Positions 25,893-34,942 are shown, counted from the stretch's first letter. The stretch is 64,000 nucleotides of DNA from Mesorhizobium sp. INR15 (GCF_015500075.1 NZ_CP045496.1:2180001-2244000), one strand, 5' to 3'. A program made the numbers and translations. Notes: generated by a model not told the origin, from the sequence alone.

Positions 25893-26648
25893 ATGACAGA
25901 GCACAGAACCGCCATCGTCACCGGCGCAGGCACCGGCATTGGCAAGAGCGTCGCCACGGCGCTGCTCAAGGCCGGCTGGAATACGGTGTTCTGCGGGCGC
26001 CGCAAATCGGTCCTGGACGCCGCGATCGCCGACGCAGGCCCGATCCAGGCCAAGGCGCTGGCGGTTGCCTGCGACATCAGCAAGGCCGATGAAGTCGATG
26101 CCATGTTCGGCCGAGTGATCGAGGCTTTCGGCCGTGTCGACCTGCTCTTCAACAATGCCGGCATGAGTTACAAGTCGACACCGATCGACGAGATCCCGGT
26201 CGAGGTCTGGAACGATGTCGTTGGCGTCAACCTCACGGGATCGTTCCTGTGCGCCCGCGCGGCCTTCGGCGCCATGCGCAAGCAGAAGCCGATGGGCGGC
26301 CGCATCATCAACAACGGCTCCGTCTCGGCCTATGCGCCAAGGCCTGGCTCGGTGCCCTACACAGCGACCAAGCATGCCATCACGGGCTTGACCAAGACGC
26401 TGGCACTGGACGGCAGGCCCTATGACATCGCCTGCGGCCAGATCGACATCGGCAACGCGCTGACCGAGATGGCACAGCCGATGACGGTTGGTGTGCCGCA
26501 GGCCAATGGCTCGATCGCCGCCGAAGCGGTGATGGATGTTCAGCGCGTCGCCGACGCGGTCGTCCACATGGCCAGCCTGCCGCTCGATGCCAATGTGCTG
26601 TTCATGACAGTCATGGCCACCAAGATGCCGTTCGTGGGGCGTGGGTAG
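25893..26648 (+). CDS. Short-chain dehydrogenase/reductase
   Basis: The 251-residue classical SDR has the nucleotide-binding TGAGTGIGKS near the N-terminus, NNAG (about residue 87), catalytic Ser in NNGSVSA, and YTATK with catalytic Tyr and Lys. The Arg in the GRRKS segment after the second strand suggests NADP use, but this is a weak guide. The substrate is unknown. The ATG at 25893 follows TGGAGG and was preferred over an upstream start at 25860. No functional partner is adjacent. Confidence 0.88.
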   Translation: MTEHRTAIVTGAGTGIGKSVATALLKAGWNTVFCGRRKSVLDAAIADAGPIQAKALAVACDISKADEVDAMFGRVIEAFGRVDLLFNNAGMSYKSTPIDEIPVEVWNDVVGVNLTGSFLCARAAFGAMRKQKPMGGRIINNGSVSAYAPRPGSVPYTATKHAITGLTKTLALDGRPYDIACGQIDIGNALTEMAQPMTVGVPQANGSIAAEAVMDVQRVADAVVHMASLPLDANVLFMTVMATKMPFVGRG

Positions 26649-26678
26649 ACGCGGTTTCAGTCGCCGAGAAGCCGGTGC

Positions 26679-27056
26679 CTATTTGCTGTCCGCCAGCGGC
26701 ACGCCCGGCAGATAGAATGTGATCGGGCGGATCTCGTAGACGGCGGTCGGGTTGACGCGGCGAAGGTCGCGCGCGATGGCGATCGCATCGTCGCGCTTGG
26801 CGCAGTCGACGACATAGAGGCCGAGCAACTGCTCCTTGGTCTCGGCGAATGGCCCGTCGATGACGGTGCCTGCGCCCGGCCCGCGCAAGGTGCAGGCCGA
26901 TTGTGTGGCCCCAAGCCGCGCGGACGGCCCAAGGCTGCCGCTCTCGTAGAGCCCGTCATGAATCCTGAGCAGGTCAGCCATGAGTGCCGAGTCCTCCTCC
27001 GGCGTCAGTGCCTTGATCGCGTCCTCTACGTGGTAGGCAAGGATGGCATAGAACAT
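26679..27056 (-). CDS. YCII-related (DGPF-domain) protein
   Basis: The 125-residue protein has the family sequence VIDGPFAETKEQLLGLYVVDC, plus ALMADLLRIHDGLYESG near the N-terminus and a final YEIRPI strand. Such proteins form dimeric alpha-beta barrels. They often neighbour ECF sigma factors, but none is seen here. The ATG at 27056 opens at the conserved MFYAILAYHVED, so the longer frame to 27155 was rejected. It is convergent with the SDR gene. Confidence 0.85.
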   Translation of the reverse strand: MFYAILAYHVEDAIKALTPEEDSALMADLLRIHDGLYESGSLGPSARLGATQSACTLRGPGAGTVIDGPFAETKEQLLGLYVVDCAKRDDAIAIARDLRRVNPTAVYEIRPITFYLPGVPLADSK

Positions 27057-27214
27057 CGGATGTCGCCTCACTTCGATCCTGATCCAAAGGACGCCGACCC
27101 TAGTCATTATCGGTATGCCCGCCCAGCCTCGGTCAGGGACATCCCGACAGTTCATGACACAGCCATTGCAGCCAGCGGCGCCGCGGCGCGAGATGCGCGC
27201 CGGTCTTGTCGGTC

Positions 27215-28114
27215 CTACCAGCCGGATGGCCTCGAAGCCTGATTGACAAGCCAGTCGACAAACCGGCCAATGAGCGGATTTTCCAGGCCCTCCTCACGGC
27301 ATATGCAGTGGTATTGGGGGGCGGAAGGCACGTTGAGCGTCAGTGGTTGCACAAGGCGCCCCTCGTCCCGGTCCCTGAACGATATGATGCCGCTGGTAAG
27401 CGCAACACCGTGTCCGTCGCGGGCGGCCTGAAGCACCATGGCGAAATTGTCGAAATAGATATCGGATTCCACGAAGTGCGGTACGCGCGCCTCGTTCAGC
27501 CAGCGCCGCCATTGGCTGCCGTCGTCTTCGTGAAGCAGGCGATGATGCAAGAGATCGCGCGGTTCGCGAATGGCATGCGGCCCGCGCAGCAATTGCGGGC
27601 TGCATACAGGGGTCATGGGAAGGCTCTGCAGCAGCCGCCACCAGAAGCCTGGCCAGGGCGGGTTTCCATAAACGATGGCAACGTCGACCTTCCGCCAGTC
27701 TACTTCCTCGAACCGCACCGCCGTCAGCATCTGCATGCGGATGTCCTGGTTCTCGTCCAGAAACCGGAAGATCCTCGTCGCCAGCCAGGTTGTCGCGAAA
27801 ACCGAAGGCACCGACACGCGCAGCGTCGCCTTGGTGGCCGCGCTATAGGCATTCGCCGATATGTCGCGGATCGATCCCGATATCTGCCGCATGGCAATCG
27901 CCACGCTCTTCTGCAAGGCGGTGCCGCGCTCCGTCAGCACCTGACGGCGCCCCTGTTTCTCAAACAGGTCAAGACCCAGCGACAGCTGCAGCGCGCGCAA
28001 TTGCTGGCTCACCGCTCCCGGCGTCACATGCAGCTCCGCTGCTGCTGCTGCGATGTTTCCGAGGCGAGCGACGCTTTCGAAAGTCCGAAGCGAATGCAGC
28101 GAGGGCAGGCTCAT
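27215..28114 (-). CDS. LysR family transcriptional regulator (GcvA-like)
   Basis: The 299-residue regulator has an N-terminal winged helix (LRTFESVARLGNIAAAAAELHVTPGAVSQQLRALQ) and a periplasmic-binding-like effector domain (about 92-299). It is divergent from the substrate-binding protein/permease/hydrolase operon, with 118 nt between the genes. A dyad at 28133-28149 lies just upstream of its start, so autorepression and control of the operon are likely. The effector is unknown, perhaps an amino-acid-like ligand given the operon. Confidence 0.9.
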   Translation of the reverse strand: MSLPSLHSLRTFESVARLGNIAAAAAELHVTPGAVSQQLRALQLSLGLDLFEKQGRRQVLTERGTALQKSVAIAMRQISGSIRDISANAYSAATKATLRVSVPSVFATTWLATRIFRFLDENQDIRMQMLTAVRFEEVDWRKVDVAIVYGNPPWPGFWWRLLQSLPMTPVCSPQLLRGPHAIREPRDLLHHRLLHEDDGSQWRRWLNEARVPHFVESDIYFDNFAMVLQAARDGHGVALTSGIISFRDRDEGRLVQPLTLNVPSAPQYHCICREEGLENPLIGRFVDWLVNQASRPSGW

Positions 28115-28132
28115 CCGACACCATTAGTTTAG

Positions 28133-28149
28133 AAAAACTGACAGTTTTT
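28133..28149. promoter_or_regulatory. Candidate LysR operator
   Basis: AAAAACT-GAC-AGTTTTT is a perfect 7-bp dyad, 18 nt before the LysR gene and about 83 nt before the divergent ABC operon. Confidence 0.55.
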
Positions 28150-28232
28150 GCGCTTAAAGATTTAGCTTGTTTGATAGAAACTCGCAACATACCGTCCTCG
28201 TCAACACATAAAAACCGACAGGGGACTTCAAC

Positions 28233-29066
28233 ATGCGAAACACTGAAACTTCCACCGCCGCAAGGTTCGCCTTGGGCGGCGCGATGATCATCACGGCTTT
28301 CTGCACCACCGCACAAGCCGCTGAAACCGCTCTGGTGCATGACAGCGTGCTCAACGTGTGCACAGGCGGCGATTTCCCACCCATGCAGTATTACGCCAAC
28401 CCGGGCGACGAGAAACTCGTCGGCTTCGAGGTCGACGTCGTGGACGCCATCGCAAAGCAATGGGGTGGCACCACCAAATATGTGGTGGGCGACTTCAAGG
28501 GGCTGTTGCCGTCCCTCGGCGCCGAGCGCTGCGATCTCGTTGCCAGCGGCATCATGGTGACCAAGGAGCGCCTCCAGGCCTATGACGCCGTTCCCTACTT
28601 TGTCTCCAACGTGGTGATGGTGACATCAGCCACTGACACCGAGACCAAGGCGCCGCTCGACCTCAGCGGCAAAGTGCTGGCGATCGAGGCGGGTACCACC
28701 TACGAAAAGACGGCCGCCGACCTCAACGCCGAGCTGGCAAAAGCCGGGAAGGCGCCGGCACAGATACAGACCTATCCGTCGGCTTCCGCCGTCATCGAGC
28801 AGATCCTGGTCGGCCGGGCGGCGGCGACCATTACCCAGGACACGACGGCGGCGTTCCGCATCAAGCAGATGCCGGGCCGGCTGCAGGTGCCCTACAACTA
28901 TGGCGACGGCGAAACCTACGGGATCTACCTGAGGAAGGGCGGCGACAACCGCGAGGCATTGGTGAAGGCCATCGAGACCTTGCAGGCCAGCGGCGAGATG
29001 AAGGCGCTGCTGCAGAAGTGGAACCTTCCCGAGACCGCGACCGACGTCAAGCACGCGACCAATTGA
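28233..29066 (+). CDS. Polar amino-acid-type ABC transporter substrate-binding protein
   Basis: The 277-residue precursor has a signal peptide (1-30, ending AQAAET) and a class-3-like solute-binding fold. NVCTGGDFPPMQYY, GFEVDVVDAIAKQWG, CDLVASGIMVTKERLQ and a VLAIEAGTTYEKTA hinge segment are typical of glutamine/histidine-type binding proteins. It delivers a ligand to the permease encoded 13 nt downstream. The ligand is not readable, but the co-transcribed hydrolase suggests something that is then cleaved. The mature protein keeps a Cys near its N-terminus. Confidence 0.88.
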   Translation: MRNTETSTAARFALGGAMIITAFCTTAQAAETALVHDSVLNVCTGGDFPPMQYYANPGDEKLVGFEVDVVDAIAKQWGGTTKYVVGDFKGLLPSLGAERCDLVASGIMVTKERLQAYDAVPYFVSNVVMVTSATDTETKAPLDLSGKVLAIEAGTTYEKTAADLNAELAKAGKAPAQIQTYPSASAVIEQILVGRAAATITQDTTAAFRIKQMPGRLQVPYNYGDGETYGIYLRKGGDNREALVKAIETLQASGEMKALLQKWNLPETATDVKHATN

Positions 29067-29079
29067 AGGGCGGGCGGTC

Positions 29080-29757
29080 GTGTTTGACAGCAAGCTCTTC
29101 CTGACGGCCCTGTTCGGCTGGCCCCTTGCCAAGGGGGCTTTGCTGACGCTGGTCCTGTCGGTCCTGGTGATGACCGTTGCCCTGGCAATATCCCTGGCAA
29201 CGGCAGCACTGGCCACGTCGAAGCGGCGCTGGGTCCGCCTGTCGATCGCCGCCTTTGTCTGGCTCTTTCGCGGCGCACCGGCGCTGCTGGTGCTGCTGTT
29301 CATCTGGAACGGGCTGCCGCAGATTTCGGCGGTCTTCCGGGGGGACTGGTTCAGCCCATTCGTGGCGGCATTTCTCGCACTGACCCTGATCCAGATCGCC
29401 TACCTGACCGAGATACTGCGCAGTTCCTATGCATCCATCGGCAAAGGGCAATCCCAAGGTGCGGCGGCCCTTGGCTTGCACCGGGGCCAGATATTCTTCC
29501 TGGTCATCCTGCCTCAGGCGCTTCGCGTCGCGCTGCCGGCTCTGGTCAACGAATTCATTTCGTTGCTGAAGGCAACCTCGCTGGCGACGGTCATCTCCTT
29601 GAAGGAGCTCATGACCGTGACCCAGTTCGCGATCGCCACCAGCTTCCGGTTCCTGGAATGGTATGGCGCGGCGCTTGTCTACTACATGTCGATGGTTTCG
29701 GTTCTGACGGTCTTGCAGATGAGGCTCGAACGCCTGCTTGCGCGGGGTCATCGCTGA
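29080..29757 (+). CDS. Amino-acid-type ABC transporter permease
   Basis: The 225-residue protein has about five membrane helices and the HisM/GlnP-type cytoplasmic EAA loop (GAAALGLHRGQIFFLVILPQALRVALPALV), which docks to an ATPase. It starts at GTG 29080. The stop overlaps the next gene start (TGATG). No ATPase gene is present in the operon, so the transporter must borrow one from elsewhere or has lost it. Only one permease is encoded, so it would act as a homodimer. Confidence 0.88.
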   Translation: MFDSKLFLTALFGWPLAKGALLTLVLSVLVMTVALAISLATAALATSKRRWVRLSIAAFVWLFRGAPALLVLLFIWNGLPQISAVFRGDWFSPFVAAFLALTLIQIAYLTEILRSSYASIGKGQSQGAAALGLHRGQIFFLVILPQALRVALPALVNEFISLLKATSLATVISLKELMTVTQFAIATSFRFLEWYGAALVYYMSMVSVLTVLQMRLERLLARGHR

Positions 29758-30494
29758 TGTCGGTGACCGCGCCCGGCGAAGCTTCCGGCTGGTTTTCACA
29801 CGAAGACGTGGGACCAAGCATCGTCAGGATATCGGAGCCGCATGTTCATTACTATTTCAGAAGCAACATCTTTCATGTTCGCGGGCGTGATGTCGATCTG
29901 GTCATCGACGCCGGCATGGGCCTTGTGCCGCTGAGGCCGTCATTGAACCTGCCAGATTCCAAGCCGGTCATTGCCGTCGCGACGCATATCCATGTCGATC
30001 ACGTCGGTTGCCTGGGCGAGTTCGAGACGAGGGCAGGGCCCCGCCAAGAGGCCGCCTTTTTTACCGAGATGGCGGATGAACACACTTTGGCGCATCTCTT
30101 TCGCGCGCTGCCGGAGGCTGTTGACAGGCTGCCCAACGCGGCATGGTCGCCACAGGGGTTTCAGGTCAGGCCGGCGCCACTGACCCGGATACTGGACGAA
30201 GGCGACAGGATCGAGACCGGCGACAGGTCACTTCTCGTCCTGCACCTGCCGGGCCATTCCAATGGGTCGATCGGCCTGCTCGATGAACGCAGTGGCGAAT
30301 TTTTCGCCGGCGATGCCATCTATCGTGGAACGCTGATCGACGACCTTCCGGGGTCGGACGTGCAGTCCTACCGGGAGACGATGCAGCGGCTCTTGCAGGT
30401 CGAGTTCAGCCGTGCCTATTGCGGACATGGCGAGCCGATCGGCCAGGAGGAGCTGCGGTCGATCGCGAGAACCTATCTGGACAGAACGAACTGA
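29757..30494 (+). CDS. Metallo-beta-lactamase-fold hydrolase
   Basis: The 245-residue protein has the metal-binding HIHVDHVG motif (about residues 79-86), followed by LHLPGHSNGSIGL, FFAGDAIYRG and YCGHGEPIG, which supply the later His/Asp ligands of a dinuclear centre. No signal peptide is apparent, so it is probably cytosolic. The start at 29757 overlaps the permease stop, indicating translational coupling. It likely processes the imported compound, for example by opening a lactone, thioester or amide. It ends 3 nt from the convergent aminotransferase. Confidence 0.85.
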   Translation: MSVTAPGEASGWFSHEDVGPSIVRISEPHVHYYFRSNIFHVRGRDVDLVIDAGMGLVPLRPSLNLPDSKPVIAVATHIHVDHVGCLGEFETRAGPRQEAAFFTEMADEHTLAHLFRALPEAVDRLPNAAWSPQGFQVRPAPLTRILDEGDRIETGDRSLLVLHLPGHSNGSIGLLDERSGEFFAGDAIYRGTLIDDLPGSDVQSYRETMQRLLQVEFSRAYCGHGEPIGQEELRSIARTYLDRTN

Positions 30495-30497
30495 GGC

Positions 30498-31682
30498 TCA
30501 CTTGGCCAGGAATGCCTTGATCCGCTCCAGCGCGCGCAGGATGTTTTCCTCTGAATTAGCGTAGGACAGCCTGATGTAGCCTTCGCCGAGGATGCCGAAA
30601 TCGGGCCCGCCGATCAGCGCCACGCCGGCCTCATCAAGCAAGGCCGAGGCGAGTTTCTTGGCTTTCCAGCCGGTCTTCGACACGTTGGGGAAGGCATAGA
30701 ACGCACCCTTGGGCGTGATGCAGGAGACGCCAGTCAAGGCATTCAGGCCCTCGACGACCACTTTCCGGCGCCGGTCGAAGGCGCGCATCATGGTGTCGAC
30801 ATCGTCCTGCGGTCCATCGATGGCGGCAATGCCGGCATACTGGCTCGGCGCGTTGACACAGGACCAGCAATTGACCGCCAGCTTGCGCACCTTGTCGTAG
30901 AGATGAGCGCCCGTGTCGCCATTCGGCCAGATCGACCAGCCCATGCGCCAGCCGGTCATCGCCCAGGTCTTGGACCAGCCGTTGAGCACGATCAGCCGAT
31001 CGCGGATCTCGGGAAAGCCGAGCAGCGAACAATGCGTCTCGCCGTCATAGGTCATGACGTCATAAATCTCATCGGACAGGATCGCGACCTGCGGGTGCGC
31101 CTCCAGTCCCTTGACCAGTTTCTCGATCTCGGCGCGCGGTGTGACGCCACCGGTCGGGTTGGCGGGCGAGTTGAGGATCAGCAGCCTGGTCTTCGAGGTG
31201 ATCAGCGCCAGCGTCTCCTCGGCCGAGAAGGCAAAGCCGTTCTCCTCACGCATCGGCACCGGGATCGGCGCGGCGCCGGTGAACTCGATCATCGAGCGGT
31301 AGATGGGGAAGCCGGGATCGGGATAGAGGATTTCGGCGCCCGGTTCGCCAAACATCAGGATCGCGGCGAACATGGTCGGCTTGCCGCCGGGCAGGATCAT
31401 CACCGCCTCCGGCGAGACTTCGACGCCGGTGGTGGTCAGCGTGCGCCGCACAACCGCCTCGCGTGTCGCCTGCAAGCCGTTGGCCGGCGTGTAGCCGTGG
31501 TGGCCATCACGCAGCGCCTTGATCGCGGCTTCGACGATGTGCTGCGGCGTCTTGAAGTCGGGCTGGCCGATGCCGAGGTTGACGATGTCGCGGCCTTGGC
31601 TCGCCAGCGCCGTGGCTCTCGCGAGCACCGCGAAGGCATTTTCCTCGCCGAGACGGTCGAAGGCCGCAATCGTGTGGAGCAT
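30498..31682 (-). CDS. PLP-dependent class I/II aminotransferase
   Basis: The 394-residue protein has the fold-type I pattern: GIGQPDFKTPQHIVEAA, LNSPANPTGGV, the DEIYDVMTYDGE Asp region and SKTWAMTGWRMGW with the PLP lysine. The C-terminus reads GYIRLSYANSEENILRAL. It resembles aspartate/aromatic-type or alanine-type aminotransferases; substrate specificity cannot be read. The ATG at 31682 follows GGGACGGG and was preferred to an upstream in-frame start at 31748. It is convergent with the ABC operon. Confidence 0.9.
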   Translation of the reverse strand: MLHTIAAFDRLGEENAFAVLARATALASQGRDIVNLGIGQPDFKTPQHIVEAAIKALRDGHHGYTPANGLQATREAVVRRTLTTTGVEVSPEAVMILPGGKPTMFAAILMFGEPGAEILYPDPGFPIYRSMIEFTGAAPIPVPMREENGFAFSAEETLALITSKTRLLILNSPANPTGGVTPRAEIEKLVKGLEAHPQVAILSDEIYDVMTYDGETHCSLLGFPEIRDRLIVLNGWSKTWAMTGWRMGWSIWPNGDTGAHLYDKVRKLAVNCWSCVNAPSQYAGIAAIDGPQDDVDTMMRAFDRRRKVVVEGLNALTGVSCITPKGAFYAFPNVSKTGWKAKKLASALLDEAGVALIGGPDFGILGEGYIRLSYANSEENILRALERIKAFLAK

Positions 31683-31765
31683 TTTTCCCGTCCCTGTGGT
31701 TCTTACTGTGCGCGTGCGTTTTTGTGAGCGTCCGATGGAAAATGTCAAATGGATTGGAGTTCCAG

Positions 31766-32452
31766 GTGTCGGAAAATCTTGAAAACTGGCAGCCGCGCCC
31801 GCGACCCGAGCGCAAGGTTCTGGAGGGGCGCACCGTCAGGCTTGAGCCCTTGAGCGCCGCAAAGCACGGCGATGGCCTGTATGAAGCGTCGGCCGTCGCG
31901 GATGGCGACACGCGGTTTCGCTGGCTGTTCGACACCGTGCCGGAAAGCCGCGCGGCGCTGCAGCCTTGGCTCGAGAAATCCTCGGCCAGTGAGGATCCCT
32001 TGTTCTTCGCGGTCATCGACAAGGCAAGCGGCAAGATCGCCGGGCGCCAGACACTTATGCGCATCGATCCGGCGTTTGGCGTCATCGAGATCGGCAACAT
32101 CTATTGGGGGCCGATCATCTCACGCAAGCCGGCGGCGACGGAAGCGCAGTTCCTGTTCATGAAATACATCTTCGACGAACTCGGCTACCGCCGCTACGAA
32201 TGGAAATGCAACAACCGCAACGAGCCTTCGAAGCGGGCGGCGGAACGGTTCGGCTTCAAGTTCGAAGGCATTTTCCGCCAGCATCTCGTGGTCAAGGGTG
32301 AAAACCGCGACACGGCATGGTATTCGATCATCGACAAGGAATGGCCGGCGTTGCGCAAAGCCTACGAGGCGTGGCTCGATCCGGCGAATTTCGATGGCGA
32401 CGGCCAGCAGAAGCGACGGCTCGAGGATTTTCGCGCCGAGTTTGGCGCCTGA
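31766..32452 (+). CDS. GNAT family acetyltransferase (RimJ/RimL-like)
   Basis: The protein has about 228 residues. It has the RimJ/RimL-type layout with VLEGRTVRLEPLS at the N-terminus, GNIYWGPIISRKPAATEAQFLFMKYIFDELGYRRYEWKC (acetyl-CoA site region) and NEPSKRAAERFGFKFEGIFRQH. It should acetylate an amino group of a protein or small molecule. The start is unsure: GTG 31766 has a GGAG 6 nt upstream and is favoured, with ATG 31742 and GTG 31724 as alternatives. It is divergent from the aminotransferase gene. Confidence 0.85.
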   Translation: MSENLENWQPRPRPERKVLEGRTVRLEPLSAAKHGDGLYEASAVADGDTRFRWLFDTVPESRAALQPWLEKSSASEDPLFFAVIDKASGKIAGRQTLMRIDPAFGVIEIGNIYWGPIISRKPAATEAQFLFMKYIFDELGYRRYEWKCNNRNEPSKRAAERFGFKFEGIFRQHLVVKGENRDTAWYSIIDKEWPALRKAYEAWLDPANFDGDGQQKRRLEDFRAEFGA

Positions 32453-32465
32453 CAGGAGTTGGCTA

Positions 32466-33446
32466 TTGGCTCATTCCCACGACCACGCATCGCAAGGGCA
32501 TGACCACAGTCACGGCGCCGGCCACGTCCATGGCTCGACCGACAAGAAACGCGTGCTCATCGCGGCCTGCCTGACAGCGGGCTTCATGGTGGCGGAAGCG
32601 CTGGGCGGCATCCTCACGGGGTCGCTGGCGTTGCTGGCGGACGCTGGCCACATGCTGGCCGATTCCATCGCGCTTGGCCTTGCCTGGTATGCCTTTCACC
32701 TCGCCAGCCGGCCCGCGACCGGGCGGCTGACCTATGGCTTTGGCCGGGTCAAGACTCTGGTCGCCTATACCAACGGCATTGCCATCTTCGTCATTGCGCT
32801 GTGGATCGTCTACGAGGCGTGGGGCCGGCTGCAGGCCCCGGCGCCGGTGCTGGGCGGTCCGATGCTGGTCGTGGCGATCCTTGGTCTGCTGGTCAACATC
32901 GGCTCCTTCTTCGTGCTGCATGGCGGCGACCGCGATAGCCTGAACATGCGCGGCGCCATCCTGCATGTGCTTGGCGATCTGCTCGGTTCGGCGGCGGCCA
33001 TCGTGGCGGCGCTGGTTATCCTGTCGACCGGCTGGACGCCGATCGACCCTATCCTGTCGGTGCTGGTGTCGCTGCTGATCCTGTCCACGGCATGGTCGCT
33101 GATGCGGGAAGCCGCGCATGTCCTGCTGGAAGGCGTGCCGCCAAGCCTCGACCGCGATCTGATCGCCAGGGATATCGAAGCGACGGTCAAGGGCGTGCGC
33201 GAGGTGCACCACATGCATGTCTGGTCTCTCGATGGCTCAAGCACAATGGCGACGCTGCATGCCTGCCTCGACGAGGGCGTCGATGCGCATCAGGCGGTCA
33301 GCACCATCAAGAAGCGGCTTGCCAGCGAGCACGGCATCAGCCATGCCACTGTGGAACCGGAATTCGGGCAATGTGCCGACGAGGGTGAAGAACACGATCA
33401 TGATTACGAGCATGAGGCGGCTTCGCATCACGGCCACCATCACTGA
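32466..33446 (+). CDS. Cation diffusion facilitator (zinc/cobalt exporter)
   Basis: The 326-residue CDF protein exchanges Zn2+ (possibly Co2+/Cd2+) for protons at the inner membrane. It starts at TTG 32466 behind an AGGAG site. The N-terminus is His-rich (HSHDHASQGHDHSHGAGHVHG). Six membrane helices follow, with site-A motifs ADAGHMLAD (helix II) and HVLGDLLGS (helix V), and a cytoplasmic C-terminal domain with HHMHVWSLDGSS. The tail is again His/Asp-rich. It follows the GNAT gene by 13 nt. Confidence 0.92.
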   Translation: MAHSHDHASQGHDHSHGAGHVHGSTDKKRVLIAACLTAGFMVAEALGGILTGSLALLADAGHMLADSIALGLAWYAFHLASRPATGRLTYGFGRVKTLVAYTNGIAIFVIALWIVYEAWGRLQAPAPVLGGPMLVVAILGLLVNIGSFFVLHGGDRDSLNMRGAILHVLGDLLGSAAAIVAALVILSTGWTPIDPILSVLVSLLILSTAWSLMREAAHVLLEGVPPSLDRDLIARDIEATVKGVREVHHMHVWSLDGSSTMATLHACLDEGVDAHQAVSTIKKRLASEHGISHATVEPEFGQCADEGEEHDHDYEHEAASHHGHHH

Positions 33447-33506
33447 CGCAGGGAACCCCATGGCATCGAACCAGAACTTGACGGCTCCCGTCCGCGCCGG
33501 GACAGA

Positions 33507-33719
33507 ATGATGGACCGCGACACGAAAAACGCCGCCATCGCGGCGCTCTGGATCCTGCTTTTGTTCGGCATCGCCGCCTACTTCCTGCCGACCGTGATGC
33601 TGGCCGTGGGCAATGTCTCGACCGTGCTCGCGGGCTTCGTCGGGATCGTCTTCGTGCTGGCGTTCTTCATGGTGTTCTGGCTGCGGGCTCGCAACCAGCG
33701 CAAGAACCAGGGCAAATAA
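33507..33719 (+). CDS. Small two-helix membrane protein
   Basis: The 70-residue product has two hydrophobic segments (about residues 10-28 and 38-58) and a basic tail (RARNQRKNQGK). The start is ATG 33507 or the adjacent 33510. It lies 60 nt after the CDF gene and 13 nt before denD, so it is probably in the same transcript. No function is recognised. Confidence 0.6.
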   Translation: MMDRDTKNAAIAALWILLLFGIAAYFLPTVMLAVGNVSTVLAGFVGIVFVLAFFMVFWLRARNQRKNQGK

Positions 33720-33732
33720 CAGGGTCTTAGAA

Positions 33733-34704
33733 ATGCGCATTCTGATCACAGGCGCGGCCGGCATGGTCGGCCGCAAGCTCATCGCCCGGCTGGCCAAGGA
33801 CGGCGCATTGCGCGGCCGTAAGATCGCCGCGCTCGACCTGCATGATATCGTGGCGCCGTCCGCGCCAGCCATCGACGGCGTCGATGTCACGCTTCATACC
33901 GGCGATCTGGCGGAACCGGGCGCTGCGGAAAGCCTGGTCGCATCGTGCCCCGACGTCGTCTTCCATCTCGCTGGCATCGTGTCGGGCGAGGCGGAAGCCA
34001 ATTTCGATCTCGGCTATCGTGTCAATCTCGATGGCACACGAGCACTGTTCGACGCCATAAGACTGGCCGATTTCGTGCCGCGCGTCGTCTTCACCTCATC
34101 GATCGCGGTGTTCGGAGCGCCGTTCCCGGATGTTATCCCGGATGAGTTCCATCCGACGCCGCTGACCTCCTATGGCACCCAGAAGCAGATGAGCGAAGCG
34201 CTGCTCGCCGACTATTCCAGGCGCGGCTTTTTCGACGGCATCGGCATCCGATTGCCGACCATCTGCGTGCGCCCCGGCAAGCCCAACAAGGCCGCTTCCG
34301 GCTTCTTCTCGGGGATCATTCGCGAGCCGCTGAGCGGGCAGGAGGCAATCCTGCCGGTGCCGCGCTCTGTCGTGCACACCCATGCCAGCCCTCGATCGGC
34401 GGTGAACTTCCTGATCCATGCGGCAGGCATCGATGGCGCAGCCGTCGGACCGCGCCGCAACCTGACGATGCCGGGCGTTGCCGTCACCGTCGGCGAACAG
34501 ATCGACGCGCTGGAACGCATCGCCGGCGCCAAGGCGGTCAAGCTGATCCGTGAGGAGCCGGACGAGACGATCTGGGCGATCGTCAAGGGTTGGCCGACCC
34601 GGTTCGAGGCACGGCGGTCAAGGGAATTGGGCTTTGCCGCCGAGAAGAGTTTCGACGAGATCATCCGCGCGCATATCGAGGATGAGCTCGGCGGGAAGAT
34701 CTAG
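33733..34704 (+). CDS. denD: D-erythronate dehydrogenase-like epimerase/dehydratase family protein
   Basis: The 323-residue extended SDR begins MRILITGAAGMVGRKL (NAD-binding). It has VVFHLAGIVSGEAEANFD, catalytic TSSIAVFG and YGTQK (Tyr/Lys), and RLPTICVRPGKPNKAASGFFSGIIREPL, which resembles characterised DenD enzymes that oxidise D-erythronate at C2. The usual DenD partners (a DUF1537 kinase, class II aldolase and Hyi isomerase) are absent here, so the pathway link is uncertain. Start ATG 33733 is the first residue of the Rossmann strand. Confidence 0.82.
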   Translation: MRILITGAAGMVGRKLIARLAKDGALRGRKIAALDLHDIVAPSAPAIDGVDVTLHTGDLAEPGAAESLVASCPDVVFHLAGIVSGEAEANFDLGYRVNLDGTRALFDAIRLADFVPRVVFTSSIAVFGAPFPDVIPDEFHPTPLTSYGTQKQMSEALLADYSRRGFFDGIGIRLPTICVRPGKPNKAASGFFSGIIREPLSGQEAILPVPRSVVHTHASPRSAVNFLIHAAGIDGAAVGPRRNLTMPGVAVTVGEQIDALERIAGAKAVKLIREEPDETIWAIVKGWPTRFEARRSRELGFAAEKSFDEIIRAHIEDELGGKI

Positions 34705-34862
34705 ACTAGCTTGCGAGATGGATCGCGTTGACAACCATGCCGCCTGCAGCGGTGCCATAGCCTGTGTCACGCGTACAGCATGGGGCCAACTGAGAATGCC
34801 TGGCACCTATCGATCAGCCGTTTCTATAGGTCCAGCGCGGCGCCACATGGCGAAATGTCCCG

Positions 34863-34939
34863 GAGCGTTTCCGCTCTAAGCCTCTGTTTTTGCGAAACTC
34901 CGGACGGAAAACCGCTGCGCACTTTTCCTGGAATTGCTC
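34863..34939. repeat. Intergenic palindromic repeat (rhizobial REP-like)
   Basis: The element is bounded by GAGCGTTTCC (34863-34872) and GGAATTGCTC (34930-34939), an imperfect inverted repeat. It contains an inner GGAAAA (34906-34911) / TTTTCC (34923-34928) stem. The CGGACGGAAAACCGCT...TTTTCCTGGAATTGCTCT string matches my memory of a very common mesorhizobial intergenic repeat. It ends 3 nt from the monooxygenase stop. Confidence 0.6.
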
Positions 34940-34942
34940 TAG

